From Isoetes taiwanensis (taxonomy: Eukaryota > Streptophyta > Lycopodiopsida > Isoetales > Isoetaceae), in the NCBI GenBank assembly GCA_021234155.1, contig JAJEKV010000084.1:3041702-3105701 (forward strand): a stretch of DNA of 64,000 nt, in the 5' to 3' direction. Below are positions 11,087-25,383 of the stretch, piece after piece; position 1 is the first letter of the stretch, and every line of letters starts with the position of its first letter. A program made the position numbers and the translations under genes. The notes beneath the pieces were generated by a model. It was not told the origin of the DNA, ran no database searches, and was given only the letters and a program-made list of their open reading frames with translations.

Positions 11087-14000
11087 TCAAATTTCTTCCC
11101 CAATAGCTTGTCGTAAATAGTCTCTTGCCTCATAATATCTTCCAGCACCTTCGTACAAACTACAAACTACACTTTCTAGATGGGAATCCTTTTCCAATCC
11201 ACTCCTCAGTCGTTCATACAAAGCTATCCCTTCCTCAAATTTACCGTTCTCTTGCAGAACTTTCAAAATGCTTCGATGACAACATGAATCCCTTGCAAGG
11301 CCAGATTTTTCCATTTCAAAATACACTCTCAATGCATCTCTGACCAAACCAGCATTCCCTAATGCAAGGACGACTGCATTATAATGCCTTATGTCTGGAA
11401 TTATACCAAAGGATTGCATATCAAGAAAGAGTTTTTCTGCCAAATAGCCCTCTCTTCTCCTAGTGCATGCAGTGAGTAATATGAGGTATGTGACTGGAGT
11501 CGGTACCAAAGCCCTGTTGTCGCATTTGAAAGAGTACTTGCTGAGCTTCTTTAAACAAACCAGCTAGGGCATAGGCTTCCATCAAGTTGTTATATGCCAC
11601 CTGATAATATAAGAAAAAAGAGTTTAATCCTATGGGATAAACTGTTTAACACAATCAAGACAGTTAATGCAAGCAGAAACATAAACCTATACAACCATAA
11701 GTGTTTTATTCAGGAGCATTTGACATATGGCAAGAAAAGGTAAAAACCTCATGTAATTTTAAACCCTTTCTTCTGTATTTCCTGGAATAAATCGGCAGCC
11801 TGCTTATATAAGCCTGCACAGCAAAAACCAAAGTGAAACTTAAATTGACAAATGGGCAGGAAGAAAAACAATGGATAAACCTACAAGGCACCAAATTTTT
11901 ACTTGCTGTCCTTTACCACAAATACCAGGAGAAGTGGACTTCCAGTCAATATTATAAAGTTCGTGACAAGTTATTCCAAATTCTCAATCTTATTAAGTTC
12001 GCATTAAACAAGTTTCCAGATTCTCAATCTTATTAAATTCTCATACAAGATAAAATCACATGCAAATTAAAGAACATCTCAAAGGTGCGCAGTGCCTATA
12101 CCTGCTAGTAGCATTTTATCATTTGAGCATAGATCTTTTCATCCAGCTCACAACCAGAGCCCCTCAATGTTTGTGAAAAGGTTTATTGCTTTCCTTGTTT
12201 GACCACATTTAGTAAAAACACTGCATTATTAAAGACAGTAAAATTGAATACCTTCATTTAGTTGTTCAATAAAGGGCAAAGCAATCTTTTACACAAAAAA
12301 ACCTTATCATGATATCATATGTCCTAAGTGATGCAGGAACTGCGGCAGTTTGCATGCCTGAATAGATTTTTATGGCTTCCATTAGTCTCCTGCAGTAATA
12401 AGACTGATCAAACATTTATTTTTACAGAAGAAAATGGAAAATTCAGACCAGGTTCAAGTTAACACACCAGCACGAAGAGCAGCTTTCATGATAACATTAT
12501 ATGCGCGGTATCAAGAATCAAGCCACTACTCTATATATTCAGCAGGAGGGCATCCAGCTCCTTCAACATTCCTACATGCATAGTCCCCAATTAACTTCAA
12601 GCAACTGATAACACTTTTGTATTAAAAACAAAACCAGACTTACCCCTTTGCTGTATATATTCACCACTGTACTCAAGAGCACAGTGTCTTGTAAAATCTG
12701 AGATTCCTCTATGCCTTGTATGCAAGCAATTGCTTCTTCTAACTTGTTGCACTTCATATACATACTAACCATAGAATTTAGGATGAAATTACTAGGCACA
12801 TGCTCATTCTTGAATAAACCATCAAACAAACTCTTTGCTCTTTCATACTGGTGAGTGTTTCCATAGAGCATAATCAGATGACCAATTGTTTCCTCACTTT
12901 GCTTGAACCCCTTTTGAGCAGCTAACCAACAAAAATATTCAGCTTGAAGGATTTCCCCTGCAATATTTAATAATTATGCAACCCTTAAAATTTAGATGTA
13001 CAACTAATTTATAAATTAAAAGGCAATAAAAGAAATTACTAACCAGCTTTAATGAGGACAAAAATAAGCTGATTATATAGTCCATCATCAAAAGCATAGG
13101 CCCCATCTTTCAAGTGATTTAGCAACTGCATTTGCCTGATCAAGCAGCAAACTTAAAATACAGTTTCACCATTTGAATCACAGCAATGCCATCAACTTCA
13201 GCATACTTGGTAAAAACATTTTCTGCTTCCATCAGGCGACCATTTTAAGCCATATGCAGTTAACATCGTTGTCAGTATTATTATACCATTTGGAAATATC
13301 CTTCTTGTTGCATATCTGCAGAACCATGCCAGCTTTATGCGACCATGTTGGCTTTACAATACAGTTTAATGATTGTCCCATACAACACTTCATCAGGCTT
13401 GACTGAAGACCGCCTCATAAGTGCAAACAACTTTTCTGCCTCTTCAAAGAGATCATTATCTGCATACAAGTTTAGCATATTACTAAAAGCATTCATGTCT
13501 GCAGTACCAAGCTCGAGCATTATGTCTAACACTTTAGAAGCCTTTGTTATATTCCCAACCTTTTGCAAAACAAAGCGAGAAAAATGCTCCAGGCTCTATT
13601 TGGAACTGTAAAGCCCTTTTTAAGGAGTTCTTCCAGAAGCAGCACTGCCTCTTCATGCAGTGCACGTTTTAAATACATGTGGGCCATCACAAGGTAAGTA
13701 CTTGCATCTATAAAGAAGCCCAAGCTGGTTTACCTCCTAAATAGCTGCTCAAGCTTCTTCATAAAGCCCAGCCTTGCCATATATAGTAATGATTGTAGTA
13801 TACACCACCTCATCTGCTGGACACCCACTCTTTACCATCTCAGAAAATATTGATGCTGCAAGTTTATAGTTTCTAGCTTTGTCATAGCGATGCAACATAG
13901 ATGAACAAGTGACCTTAGTTTGGCTTATCCCTGCAATTTCATTGCTTGGAATGCTGCAAGTGCATCCTGGTATTTTTCTAGTTTCTCCATCATTTTAATA

Positions 14001-15129
14001 GCCATGTTATACACAATTTCATCAGGATAATGGCCAGCAACTTGCATGTCTTCAAACACTTTCAAACCTTCCACAAACTTTCCTAATGTCTTGTAGATGC
14101 CAACCATAAGAACAAAAGTTTGAGGAAGTGGCTGCACATTTAATTTGCTTCAATAATATCCTTCCAAAGAAGGTTGGCTTCATGCAGTCTTTGAAGCTTT
14201 CATAAAGTAAGAAAGACAACAAAACAAACCTCGTTCTCACATTGCCTCGCATAGGAAAAAGCATGTCATCAACATGGCCCCATTATTATATGCTAAGGCT
14301 ATGGAGGTTTTTGTCACTTCATCTGATTCACACCTAGAATCCACTGTCTTCTTCAGAATTCCCTCTGCCAGTGCCAGCTTTCCGGCTTCCCCATATATTC
14401 TGAGAAGTATCGTGTATGCAATGACACTTGGAATGTAGCAGATCTGCATCACCCCAACTGTATTTAGTTTCTTGCAACCAAATATATGAAGGAAAAAATT
14501 GCGTTCTGAAGGAAGAATCTTAGTCAAAATATGCATTTTGAGAGAAGATGAAGAAGAACGTTTACCTGCAGTTTCATCCACTCAAAAAACTCTTGTGCTT
14601 GTTTCCAATTTTTCTGCTCCTTGAGCACCACACACATGTCTCTGAATGAGAGCTTGCCAATCCAAGGTGCCATTACATGTCGAATGTTGTAAGACCCGGA
14701 AGCTTCAGATGCAAGGCGCCGTACTCTAGCTATGGCCGACTGCACCAAAACTCAGGCCAGCGCGAATACCCACCTTCTGAATGGTACTGCTCCATTTCTT
14801 CTGGAGTTCGACGGATCACTTTGTAGCCTTAGCTTGGCTTCCTGATTCTTACGAAGCTGGCTTTCCCAAGCCTGGCGCTGTTGAATAATTCGGCGAGCTC
14901 CATCATCAGTTGGAGGGCGTCTGATTCTTCTACGTCTTTGATCCCTTCTGGAAATCCAATCACCATGTTTGCCATCGCTCAGCTTCCAACGCTCACCTTC
15001 AACGTCCAAATTTTGGCACTTTACTTGAACTCTGCTATTATAGAAAACATGAGATGGGCGATGGCGAGTGAAGAATAGATGGGAAGTGCGACCTACAGAT
15101 GGATACTGGGGATGATGAGTAACCTGCAT
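11087..15129 (-). pseudogene. EMB976: EMB976-type PPR protein, copy A (frame damaged)
   Basis: Same eight-exon gene as copy C. Exons run about 14566-15129, 13044-14443, 12644-12957, 12468-12571, 12303-12389, 12102-12220, 11748-11813 and 11087-11600. Damage includes loss of about 15 bases in exon 1 (where B reads RYRVL), several one-base indels and a 5-base gain in exon 2, and an end shift giving AIGEEI instead of AIGGRNLS. Some positions are better here than elsewhere: exon 3 reads HLIMLYGNTHQY, which is broken or altered in B and C. Many changes are at CAG/CTG sites or homopolymers, so I cannot tell a pseudogene from a poorly corrected intact copy. Confidence 0.7.
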
Positions 15130-15779
15130 AGGTAACGGACGGTTTATCCCATCCTACATATTCCTGCATATTGTTCGGGCATATTGTACTATACTAAGAT
15201 CTGGAAACCCAATGGGGTGTATTATGGTTTTGGGGTGTATGTAGAATTTTTTCCACCACTAATCTTGTAGGATATTCCCCCTAGAGGCATGCGGGGCATT
15301 GGCCTGAAAGGAAGATGTGGTCAAACAGCCATGTTTTGACCCCATCGAATCAATAGAGACAAGAAATCAAATTCAATGGTTGTCAACTAAATCGACAAAA
15401 GAGTAAATACAGCCATGAGAAACATTAGCTGCTAATCCATCTTGTAAAACAAGTTTGACAAAGAGATTGAAGGGAATTGAATTGTAGGTGGCGGGGAAGC
15501 ACAATGAAGCGCAAGTAGACTTGAGCGGTGATGGATAATCTCAAATTAGCTCCTTAATGGCATTAAAACCTTTATCCGCTATTTTCCATCAAAACTTCGA
15601 ATATACAAATTGCGGTCATTAACAAATGAATATCCGCCAAACAATAAAGTAAGTTGTCCTCAGCGAATGCATGTGAATTGTGTCTTTGTAACAATGCGCG
15701 AGAGAGATATCCGGCCAACACACGCATACAAATCCGGCTCATTAAAGAAGTTTCCACTATAGATGAAAGCGAAACTTTT
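15130..15779. promoter_or_regulatory. Presumed upstream region of the PPR gene, copy A
   Basis: About 650 bases between the PPR ATG and the inverted-repeat element, with no gene. The equivalents are 30421-31065 and 45739-46383. The promoter role is inferred from position only; I see no firm TATA box. Confidence 0.35.
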
Positions 15780-16126
15780 GTATATCTCAAGCGAGATGTG
15801 GTTAATCATTAACCAGCGATTAATCCGGCCATCAGATATCAACGGTGGTTAATGTGGCCAAAAAAGGAGAAAACCAAGCTGGCGGCGGTAGGGGGGAGGC
15901 GAAATTTCAATCAAGCGGTTCTTCTTTGCTCATGGGCAATTTGATTCGCTCTAAAACCATGCCAATCGCTTTTTATGCTAGATTGATGAAAGAGGAAGAG
16001 ATTTGAGGCAAAATAGTGTCGGATCGACAAAAAATACCTAAAAGCAGGTTGGTTCTTGGGCTTCAAAGCGTGTTTGCGCTTCATGGTCGAGATACGACCC
16101 ATTACTTAGCATCTAAGCGAGATATC
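15780..16126. mobile_element. Inverted-repeat (MITE-like) element, copy A
   Basis: Equivalent of 46384-46738. The left end TATATCTCAAGCGAGATG is clear; the right end is degraded. Confidence 0.45.
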
Positions 16127-17580
16127 CGCTGCCGATGAAAATGACGGACAAAGGAATTTCCATAAGGCCTCAACAACACATATCAACGAAGCAAATTTTT
16201 AAGCGGCTTGGCTAAAAACTAAACCAAAGAAAGAACACTCAAATCCTTGGCCTCAAACTCAATGATCTTGGAAAAAAGAATTTACTTCAAACCAAAGAAA
16301 CAAGCGCCCTCTGAATGGCAAAATGGAGATAGAAAGGCATGTGCAAGAGCACCACGCAGCCCATCCACCCCTGGACTACCAACACCAAAGCCCGAGAAAC
16401 ACAAAAAAAAAAAAATACAATCAGTAGCACTACTCCTCCTTGGCGTATCCCGGGGATCAAGCGTCGGCATTTACTATATTTATATACCAATATGCCCACA
16501 TACCATACACAATCATATGTAATAAATATATTGTTCATGACCTTGCGATGTTTATTTAGTGTAATTGGTTTTAGTATTTTCGTTGGAAACGTATACAAAA
16601 TCATATATTGATTTTAAGTGCATTTTTGCCACGGATTTTCATGGCAAGGGTTGGGTGTTGGCATCGTGAATATCGGCATGTTGCGTCTATTGGCGAATTA
16701 GCATAGGCGGATCAAGGCTAGTCGATCTATTGGCGGAATTAAGCCCGGTAGATCTACCGGGCTATATGGTGGTTTCTTGCCAATTTTCTTTTTTGCATCC
16801 TCTTTTTTAGCTTGTTGTGTAAAAAGGGAGTAGTAAATTTATGGTTCTTGAGAAATTTGGGGTGAAGCTTCGATTATGATGCTCACACCATGATCTGAAA
16901 ATACGCAAGTGAAAGCGATTAAGCGAGAACTAGAAGATGGTATTTTCATGGCAGCTATACATCATTGCTAATGGTCGGGTTTGGAATCCTTTGCAAGCGA
17001 CCAATATTTTGTAGGTTGGTGTACTAGGCGAGTAATGAATTTGTGGATAAGCCCTTAATAGTTTGATTCTCAACTAGATGCCATTACGCTAGTTTCACAT
17101 TAGATAAATCCATAGTATTTGTTTATTCTTGCATCTTTATTTTTCTTGGCCTTTAAAGAAAGTGTTTTTTCTTTCGTCCACATTCTTGAGGGATGGAACA
17201 AAGCAGGTTATGTTTGAAAGGAGAGGAGTAGAAGGTGTAACCATTTTGTCAAATTATTTTCCTATATTGTTCTCTTATCCTTAAAACACCGAAGTTCACC
17301 ATTTCAAATGGATTGATAATAAGCGGACAACATTCATTAATAGAGGTAGATTGAGTACATGAAGATGATAAGAGCAAGAGTATGGATCTAGGCGGGCGCC
17401 ATTGCATAAATTGGAAGAGATGCAATAGATTTGGCTTGCTTAGAGGCGGAGAAAAGAAGAAAGCGGTAGATAGATCTAGGATGTGTTACTTGCGGTAGGT
17501 GGAAAGCCCTTAGTGGGTTTTCTTTATGCATTTGCTTTCATCACCCAAAAAGCACCGCCCAATTCATAAACATAGCTCAA

Positions 17581-18187
17581 TGCATGAGCACGCGCCTGCA
17601 CCCTCGATAATTACACCATTGCTCTACACAAGGCGGCTTGGTCTTCAAGCGGCCAAATGCTTCTAATTTCCTCCAATTCTAAATTCGAAGTTTGCAACTT
17701 ATGTGTGGATGCATTGGTCTTTAGAACAATTGGACCATGTTTTACACCTTTGATTAACTTGGAGGCGTTATGTAACATCATTACTTTGTCATTTTAATTG
17801 TCCTCTAGCATGTTAATTTTTTTGTCTCTACATAGATCGATGTTTAGACACCAATCTAATGCATAAAGCTTCTATACTTTGCATTTGGAGTTCATCCAAA
17901 ATCAAACAACATATCATCTGAGAGGACTTAAGGTTGGAAATGACATTCAAAAGAATGCGGTGGGAGTTTGCTATGATGCTCACCATATCAAGTTTAGATT
18001 TCCACAAGCTTATGCAATGCCTTTACTTAATTTGGAGCATTATAGAGTATAGCTACAAGTATGGCATGATGGGGAATTTTAGGATGTGAAGGAGCTAATG
18101 AGATGGGGATTGGAGTACCTCTGAAAGACTCAAACACTTCAGGCACAAATTGATACTAGTATGATCCACATGCGCGTGGAACTTCGG
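17581..18187 (+). pseudogene. GH9 endo-1,4-beta-glucanase fragment, copy B
   Basis: Same two pieces as in copy A: the LDNYTIALHK-type block near 17610 and the YDAHHIKFRFP / IIEYS / LMRWGLEYL block at about 17890-18187. Extra small indels (for example near 18020 and 18065) break the frame further. The donor after the last exon-like piece is kept as TCGG|GTAAGT. Confidence 0.7.
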
Positions 18188-18577
18188 GTAAGTCTTTGCC
18201 CCTTCTCGATGATTGTCGGCCGGGAGGCCTTTACGGCTTCTGATATATATGTTGACTATATGTTTTCGCCGATATTCTTTGGCTGCTAAGCGTGGGCCAA
18301 CTTTCTCTGCGACCAAAAGAGACTCAAGCAATGGGCGCAATCTCCGGTTCTAAGTCATAATCATTTTGGACTATCTAAAATTTAAATACAATGCGGATAA
18401 AGAATTATATTGTATTAGTTTTATGCGAGATAAATATATTGTATTAGTTTTATACCGGTTGTGCATTGTCTTTCTATTTTAAATTTGTTATTTTTATTTT
18501 GTCAATGCGATTATATGATTCTTGTCATTATTTCTCTTAGGTGTGACATGTACATTAGTAAAGGCAAGTGATTAGCT

Positions 18578-19680
18578 ATGGTGGTGGGCAGACCTCTAAG
18601 TGTTGTATGCAAGGCTGGCTCGGGAAAATTGGCGTTTCTTGTGGGTTTTGGAGTTACTCTGGGTCTCGTAACCAAGCTTTCTCTTTTCGCTAAATCGTAA
18701 TACTTTTTCCCCTCCCCTTATAACTCGGTAGACTTTTAGCTTATTTTTTAATTATTTGCTTGTTATGATCGCATTGCAGAATCATGAGAAGTCTCCCTTT
18801 GTAAACAAGAATGCACACAGTCTTTGCACCTCTTGCTTTTTTTCATGATTAAATGTGTGATTTTATTTTTACTAGAACAAGCTAATTCAATGCTTCATCT
18901 GATTTATAGAGCTTGCTTGACTTCTAATGCATTACCATTTAATGCTTGTGATTCGGTTTTGGAATTGAAAATGTTGTCGTCTTCATTTTGTAGTATGTCT
19001 TTAAGGCTTGTTTTAATAAACTTCAATTGTCCCCTGTGATTGCGGTTTAGTGGAGAAACTGTGATAAGCTAATATGTTTATCCTTAACTTCTTATATCTG
19101 GTGTCTATTACAAATTTGCGATTTAGTGGAGAAAATAAGCTAATATTTCTATGTGAACTTCTTATCCGGTGTCTATTACAAATTATGTGCATTGTTTTGG
19201 GAAGATCTAAAAAGTTGCGACTTCTCTTTCATGAGTCTAGTTATCCATTATCTTTGTTTGGTGTAAGACTTAAATCACCAATGAGCTTTTCAGATGAATT
19301 GCATTTCCATTTTAGTGTCTTTATCTCTGGTTTAAAACTTTCAACTAGGCCAATGTTACCATTACACGCATTAACGTAATAGAAAGCCGCTTTTTTTATG
19401 CATAGAAGTATGTAGATTTCTCTTGACCAGATTTGCAATATAAAGTTCACTGGAAGTATACAAATTCACTCCTGTACTTTTGTAATCCTGCAAGACACTT
19501 ATGCAGGAGCTCCTTAACCTAGTTGGTTTGGGCTGAACTTCATTTATCCACGTTCAGTAATGTGGGGACAGATGTGTGGAAAAATGCAGAATGACTAATG
19601 CTTGGTTGATAATTAGAAATATATGGTGGAATTGTTATTCTAGGTACTAATACTACCTTCGCTTTGTTTTGGTGAGATAA
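18578..19680 (+). pseudogene. ATP synthase 6 kDa subunit, copy B (frame damaged)
   Basis: Same three-exon layout. Exon 1 starts at 18578. It lacks three bases in the KELA region and one base at TGGCGTTT, and gains a T in CTCTTTTCG, so the frame is lost. Exon 2 has lost the GATGCAG acceptor context, and the exon 3 acceptor reads GGTGAGATAA instead of GCAGATAA. Several of these changes fall at CAG/CTG or in homopolymers, so the damage may be sequencing error rather than gene death. Confidence 0.65.
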
Positions 19681-19897
19681 GCATGATTGTAGATAAGCCC
19701 ATTTTGCTACCAAAGGCAGCGGGCTCCGATCTTTCTTTGTCGTTACATGTACTTTCGGGAATTGTAATAATGTGAGGGGTAACTTATGTGTATGATCTTT
19801 AATAATTTTCAACAATCATAACTTTGTTATGAAATGAAATGGTTCTAGACGATATGATCACATTTCGTGTGGGAGTTAAACCGGAAAAAAAAAAAAA

Positions 19898-22680
19898 CCA
19901 TATATCCACCTACGGATTTAGGATTTTCAAATGTGTTTATCCACCAAATTTCGCACAAGACCAAATTCAGAATTAGCGGTCACTCCCCTCACCGTCTTTA
20001 AAATCAAATGCCAAAGTGGTCGTTGTTCCACTATTTTTGCCTAGAAATAGAACCTGGAAACTGTAAAAAAGAAAGGTAAAAGGGCTACAAAAAGCACATA
20101 CGTGAAAACATTCTAAAACAAGTTTTGCGGCCGTCAAGAAAGCCCAAACACATGCTACTAAACTCAAGAAGGCATGGACACACTGCGCGCATGCTACTAA
20201 ACTCAAGAACACAATTGGTAACAAGCCTGGGTAAGTGGTCACAAATATCATGCTTGGTTTGTCATTTTTTCGACCCAGTATTTTGCTTATGCCATGTGGC
20301 ATGGGCCAATATCCTGGAATCCTAATCTTGCGTATGAAAATTTCTAGTTTGTTGATCCACTTTACAAAATAGAAATAGGTTCACACTTTTTTGCTGGGGG
20401 CAATAGCTTATTGCCATGTGGCAGGTCTCTACAATGCAAAATTGAAAATGAATAAGGGTGTATCCCTCGGCAATTTCAAACAGCACGTATCAGGTCCTAG
20501 CTACCAGTTTGTGAGACCACCATTCTCATTGCACCTATGATTTGTTTTAACTAGTTCTGACAAAAACTAGGAAGAGGACAAATGAAATCAGGAAGAGGAT
20601 AAACTAAATCTTGCTACGGAACAAACCCAATTCTGATTTAGGGTATTTAGAAGCTTTCAAATCCATTTGAATTGGAGTTCCAAACCTGTGCCATATCAAC
20701 AAAATCAAACTCCAAGTGCGGAATGGGAATGCTACTCCCATGCGTGAAACTTTACAAGGTGTCACGATTACCAGGCCCTTTTTTGGGCGTAATGGGGATG
20801 CACCCTAACCCCATCTTGCATGACTGGTTCTCTAGGTAGCATTTTTTTCTTAGGGTTGTCCTTTGCCGCTACTATTCTTGCAGCAAAGTTTTTGCACTGT
20901 TTTTCGAGCAAAGTTCTTCCTTAGGGTTGTTATAGCCACCTTTGTTCTTTGAGTTCTTGGCGAGTTTTCAGGAGGCGGGGCATAAGCTTTTGCTTTCTTG
21001 TTTTTTTTCGGACGATCGGAATGTATATGGCTCAATAGCATTTTCTTCTAAAAGCTGCGCATTGTCTATAGAGCTTCATAACTTGGGAGTATGAACAAAC
21101 CGAGATAAAAAGTTTCGGCAGACGGGGCAAAATCTTTGCAATTTTCCTCGGATCTGCTTAATAAGGATCGGATCTTCGCCAACTATTCAAGAGCTCTGTA
21201 GAAATTGTGAGGAAAAAAAAGGATGGAGGGGTTCCCTATTTTGCACGGTAATGGCATTTCTTCTGCCATATCCGTTTATCCAGTGGGCTGCTCCTGCTCT
21301 TGGCTACCGCTAGTCGCAGTAGCCATCAGATAAATAGCAGTAGCTAAAGAACAACTATTCGCCATAGTCACAAAAGGTAAAGTATATTTCGTCATAGCCA
21401 TGAAAGGCAAACAAAGATCCACATCCATGAATATCAAGTGCCTGATTCAAATAATTTAATGTATTGTAATGTAATATATTCACAATAGAGGGAACCTGGG
21501 AGGTGGTGGCACTAGGCAATTCAAATTAGGTGCTAGGGTTGCTACGGACGTCATACTTGGGATAGGTTCAATACTCCATACGTTTTATATGCAATACGTA
21601 TTATTCATATGATACGGCACAAATTTATAAATTAGAAAAATATGAACTTACCTTCCTCCTTCCATCGTGCTCCTCATACCCACGGGCCTTGCATTCTAAG
21701 CTTCAATAGAATTATGTAGAATTCAAACTAGCATCTTTTTTTATAATCATGGACTTCTGTTCTTTATCTAAGCTATCAACATAGCCATGATGAATGGTCC
21801 AAGAAAGCTTTGAATAACAACTCCATATAGCAGGATGGAAGACTACTTGACTCTAATGTTGAACAAGCTTGGGCTGCGATGCCTTGTGCCTTTTTGCATT
21901 CGTGTTAGTAAGTCACAATGAGTGTAAGACTAAAAAAGATTGTCAAATAACAAGATTGTGGCTTATGTAATCATGCCAAAAACATGAGAGAATAGGCTTT
22001 AAACAAGCATTCAAGAATGCATAGGACCCATCATACCACACAAGAGCTCTTCCCAATCTTCTATAAATGAGAATTTACTGCTTAGGTCCAAAAATGTGAC
22101 ATGTACTTGGTTGTAGACAAATGCCAGGACGTTGCCATCCTTGTTGTGAGCATCAAACGTGCTTGAAGAACTCTTCTAGGTCCTGTGAACTGCATTTTTT
22201 TCCATCTTCTCTTTACATAAATGCTTAAAATGAGAGCCAAAATGAGAAGACAACAGTAATAAGAAACCTAAACTTGCGTATAAAAAGCAAAACATATATG
22301 AAGGCCTAAACCCTTGCCCGGAATTAGCTTCTTCAAACTAAAAACTAGTCTAATCCACTCCCAAACTTTATGGTTCCATGGTTCAGGCCAAGAAACACAT
22401 TGTTGAAGCTGAAACAGAGATAAACCTTTGGCAATGCACTTGTATGGTAAGAGGCGAATCAAGCTCATATCAGATAAGAAGTGTAGAGATTTAGGCGAAT
22501 GAGACGAATCTTTCCATAGTCCTCTTGGCGACTCCAATTTGGGGGCCTCCACCGTAAAAGAAATGGCGAACCCCTAAAAAAAAATTAATACAGAGCCTAC
22601 TCAACATTCGTATCCACTTTTCAAGAAACCCCTAAATATAGCATCTTTGCAAAGATTCGCCTCTTAAGGGAAACCCTGGT
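19898..22680. other. Gene-poor stretch of copy B
   Basis: Equivalent of 4648-7430, with the same landmarks and no gene seen. Confidence 0.6.
21557..21630 (+). mobile_element. hAT-type element end, fragment, copy B
   Basis: Same fragment as at 6303 in copy A. Confidence 0.65.
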
Positions 22681-22689
22681 CTTGCCTAG

Positions 22690-24060
22690 CATGGCTACAA
22701 GATTCCTACAGTGGCCTAGGCTTATAGTTGGTCCTCGCGTTTGGGGCGGCTATGGGTCCGACACCTCACGGGTCGTGAGAAAACATGCCTATATGGATGT
22801 CACGGGCTCGATGGGGGCGCCTAGCGGTACCATGGATTTTGGAGGGTTCAAGTCGGGTAAGACCGCGTTTGCACCTAGTGGCACGTATTCTCTAGCACAT
22901 CCAGGGATCCATTATGTTCGGGGAGGAGACACTTCTCTGACATGCCTCATCGGACTAGGGAGATGTAACCCAGAGTAGTCTCATAGGGTGATTCCATGAG
23001 ATTGCATCTACGGAAGGCTACAATCATGTCATAGCATGTTTGACCTATACGCAAAGTGTGCACAAGAGGGGGGATGGAGTGGACCACCCTAGCCATTGTT
23101 CCATGCCATCCAACACCATGTTATACTTCCGTCTGCTAATATTTTGAGGCCCTGACCGTCGGTTGACCCCATGGATGTCTGAGCCCAGTGTAGTGCCCTT
23201 GTTGTGATGGGTTACTTATGTTACTTTGTACTTGTATTGTCATTTAGTTAAAGATGATGGATGGGCCACCAGCCATTGGTGGTATATTATTTGAGCATGA
23301 TTCTTTGTATGCTAATATGTATATGCGCTTCATTTTGTATAGGATTCCCATAGAGGATGTGGGGACGAATGACACCTACATGTTGTTAAGCCCGACACTT
23401 GGCCATCCCAAGTGGCAAGTATGACGTAGGGCCCTACCATGGTTATGTAGTCGCCACGGGAGAGGAATTCTCGTATTTGTACGATGGGAGCATTGTATAG
23501 ATTCTGGGAGCGTCATATTCTCGGACGAGTCAGCCGACATCGAGGATATCGAGGAGTCCGATACAGAAAGGCCAGGTCCGAGTAATACCGGAGTTCCGTT
23601 TGAGGACTTCACTGTACGTGATCCATCCGACTCTCCAATGCTAATTACCCTGACAAACGGAGAACATGTTAGAAGAAACATGCCTCGAGGATTTTGTAGT
23701 AAGTGAAAAGGCCAGAGGAGGTTGAACCTAGGCCAGCAGGCAAAAGAGGATGGGACTCTGAACGATGAAACTGACGAAGATGGTGCTGCCCAAAAAGATG
23801 AATTGTGGAGACCCAAGCCGTCATCCATCCCCATGAATCTGAGCCTGTGTAGGATTTCCCCTTGTTATTGTTGTTATTATATGTATCTTGATATGATGTT
23901 ATTATGGTGATCCACGCCTTCGAGTTGGTTATATATTTTATGTGATATTATGTGCTCATGTTTTTATGTTTCCATAGCTATGATGGTTCTGAGGAAGATG
24001 GGATGAATGACACTTCATTTCTTCCCACGCCGGACTCTTGTTCACCATCAAGAGCCTAAC
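22690..24060 (+). pseudogene. Unidentified acidic coding remnant, copy B
   Basis: Five short stretches on the + strand look translated rather than random, separated by intron-like T-rich gaps ending in AG. They are 22806-22975 (DFGGFKSGKTAFAPSGTYS), about 23340-23400 (EDVGTNDTY), 23500-23700 (DIEDIEESDTERPGP, then LITLTNGEHVRRNMPRGF), 23722-23850 (DETDEDGAAQKDELWRPKP) and 23982-24058 (YDGSEEDGMNDTSFLPTPDS). Composition is Asp/Glu/Ser/Pro-rich. I do not recognise a family. It could be a gene with several exons, a transposon gag-like ORF, or chance plus antisense bias; low confidence. Confidence 0.35.
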
Positions 24061-24594
24061 ATCGATAGACGGCCTCATATTAATGAGTTGCGATCTCCTC
24101 TTGATATATGATCGGGGCATCGTGATATGGCAGGAGTCCTGGCCCGGCGAAGACTGTGGCAATACCTGGGAGCGTAAAAGGTGTTAGCCTAAAACAGCCT
24201 CTTTTTAAGGTGCATGATTGCCTTGTAGGCATCACCTTTATTGATGAAGATCGTGATCGGAGCAGATTAATGGCCTTTCTATATAAACACTCTTTAAAAC
24301 CCTAGCCAACAATGCATACAAGCTTCACATCTCGCACCCTTTGGATGACATCTATACGAAGCAGAAGGAGTATAGTATTATATAAGCAACAACACAAGTA
24401 AAAATCATGATATGTAGATTATGAATAGTAAAGCAAGATACAGTTATAGCATAGCTGTTAAATTTCAAATTTTTGGCATCATGGCCTTGTTAAGTTTCAA
24501 ACTTATGTCATCATGGCCATGCTAAATTTAGTTAAATTTGATAGATGTGGCATCTACAATCACATAAAATGCATACCTCAAGTAATGAAAGCTT

Positions 24595-25326
24595 ATCCTC
24601 TAGCACTTAGCCTCCCTCTAGCACCTAGCATGGAATAATTTAAGGGCTAAACTTAGCTATGTGGCGATTTTTTAGCACATTTTCCAAACGAATTGGCTAA
24701 AGTAAATGGAAAAATGTGGAAAAAATAATAATTTTAGCTTAACTTTTTTTAGATTTGCACCAATCCTAGAACTCTTTAGCCAAACGCTAGAAAGTAAAAG
24801 AGTCAAATTTTGTATTGTTTAGCCAAACCACAGAAACTTTTAGAATGAATTTCGGGCTAGTTTAGCTAACATCATTCTAGTTTATAAGAAATAGATGATT
24901 AGTAGTTTAGTTTCTAGCATTATAAATTAATTTGAGACCTAGACTTGCTAGTTAGCGTTATTTTAGAATGTTTTCACAAAGAAAATGACTAAAATAAGTG
25001 GAAACAATTGAAAAAAAAGTATAGTGATTTGGCTTAATATTTTTCATTGGCCACACCAGAGAAATTTTTGGGTGATATTTGGGTTAGTTTAGCTAAACAC
25101 TAGAAAGTATGAGAGGAAAAATGTGTAGAGTTTAGCTAAACCACAGAAAGTTTTAGGATTAATATCGAGCAGGTTTAGCTAAAGTCATTCTGGCTAATAA
25201 GAAATATGCGATGGTACTAGAGGGAGGCTAGGCGCTAGAGGGAGGAGAGAGGAGGCTAGGCGAGAGGAGAGATTCTGGCACCTAGCCCTCCTCTCTCCTC
25301 CCTCTAGCTCCTAGCCTCCCTCTAGT
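24595..25326. mobile_element. Foldback/MITE-like element, copy B
   Basis: Same element. The hairpin arms at 25215-25260 and 25281-25326 are nearly perfect inverted repeats of about 45 bases. Internal TTTAGCTAAA motifs and two imperfect direct repeats of about 130 bases lie between the ends. No coding capacity. Confidence 0.6.
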
Positions 25327-25383
25327 AACAAGCCCTCTTCTCTCTCCTCCCTCTAGCACTCTGGCCCTATTATCTCTCTAAAG

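Larger units (their letters stand above)
1461..16702. repeat. Tandem 15.3-kb unit, copy A
   Basis: First of three head-to-tail copies. It begins at ATAGGCAGATCAAGGCTAG, preceded by unique DNA except for a short AGGTCGC/AGGTTGC match to the end of the unit. All landmarks (GH9 relic, ATP synthase gene, telo-box repeats, PPR gene, inverted-repeat element) occur in the same order and orientation as in copies B and C. The stretch to about 6900 reads well. About 7000-10500 and 12600-16700 carry many small indels relative to the other copies. Confidence 0.95.
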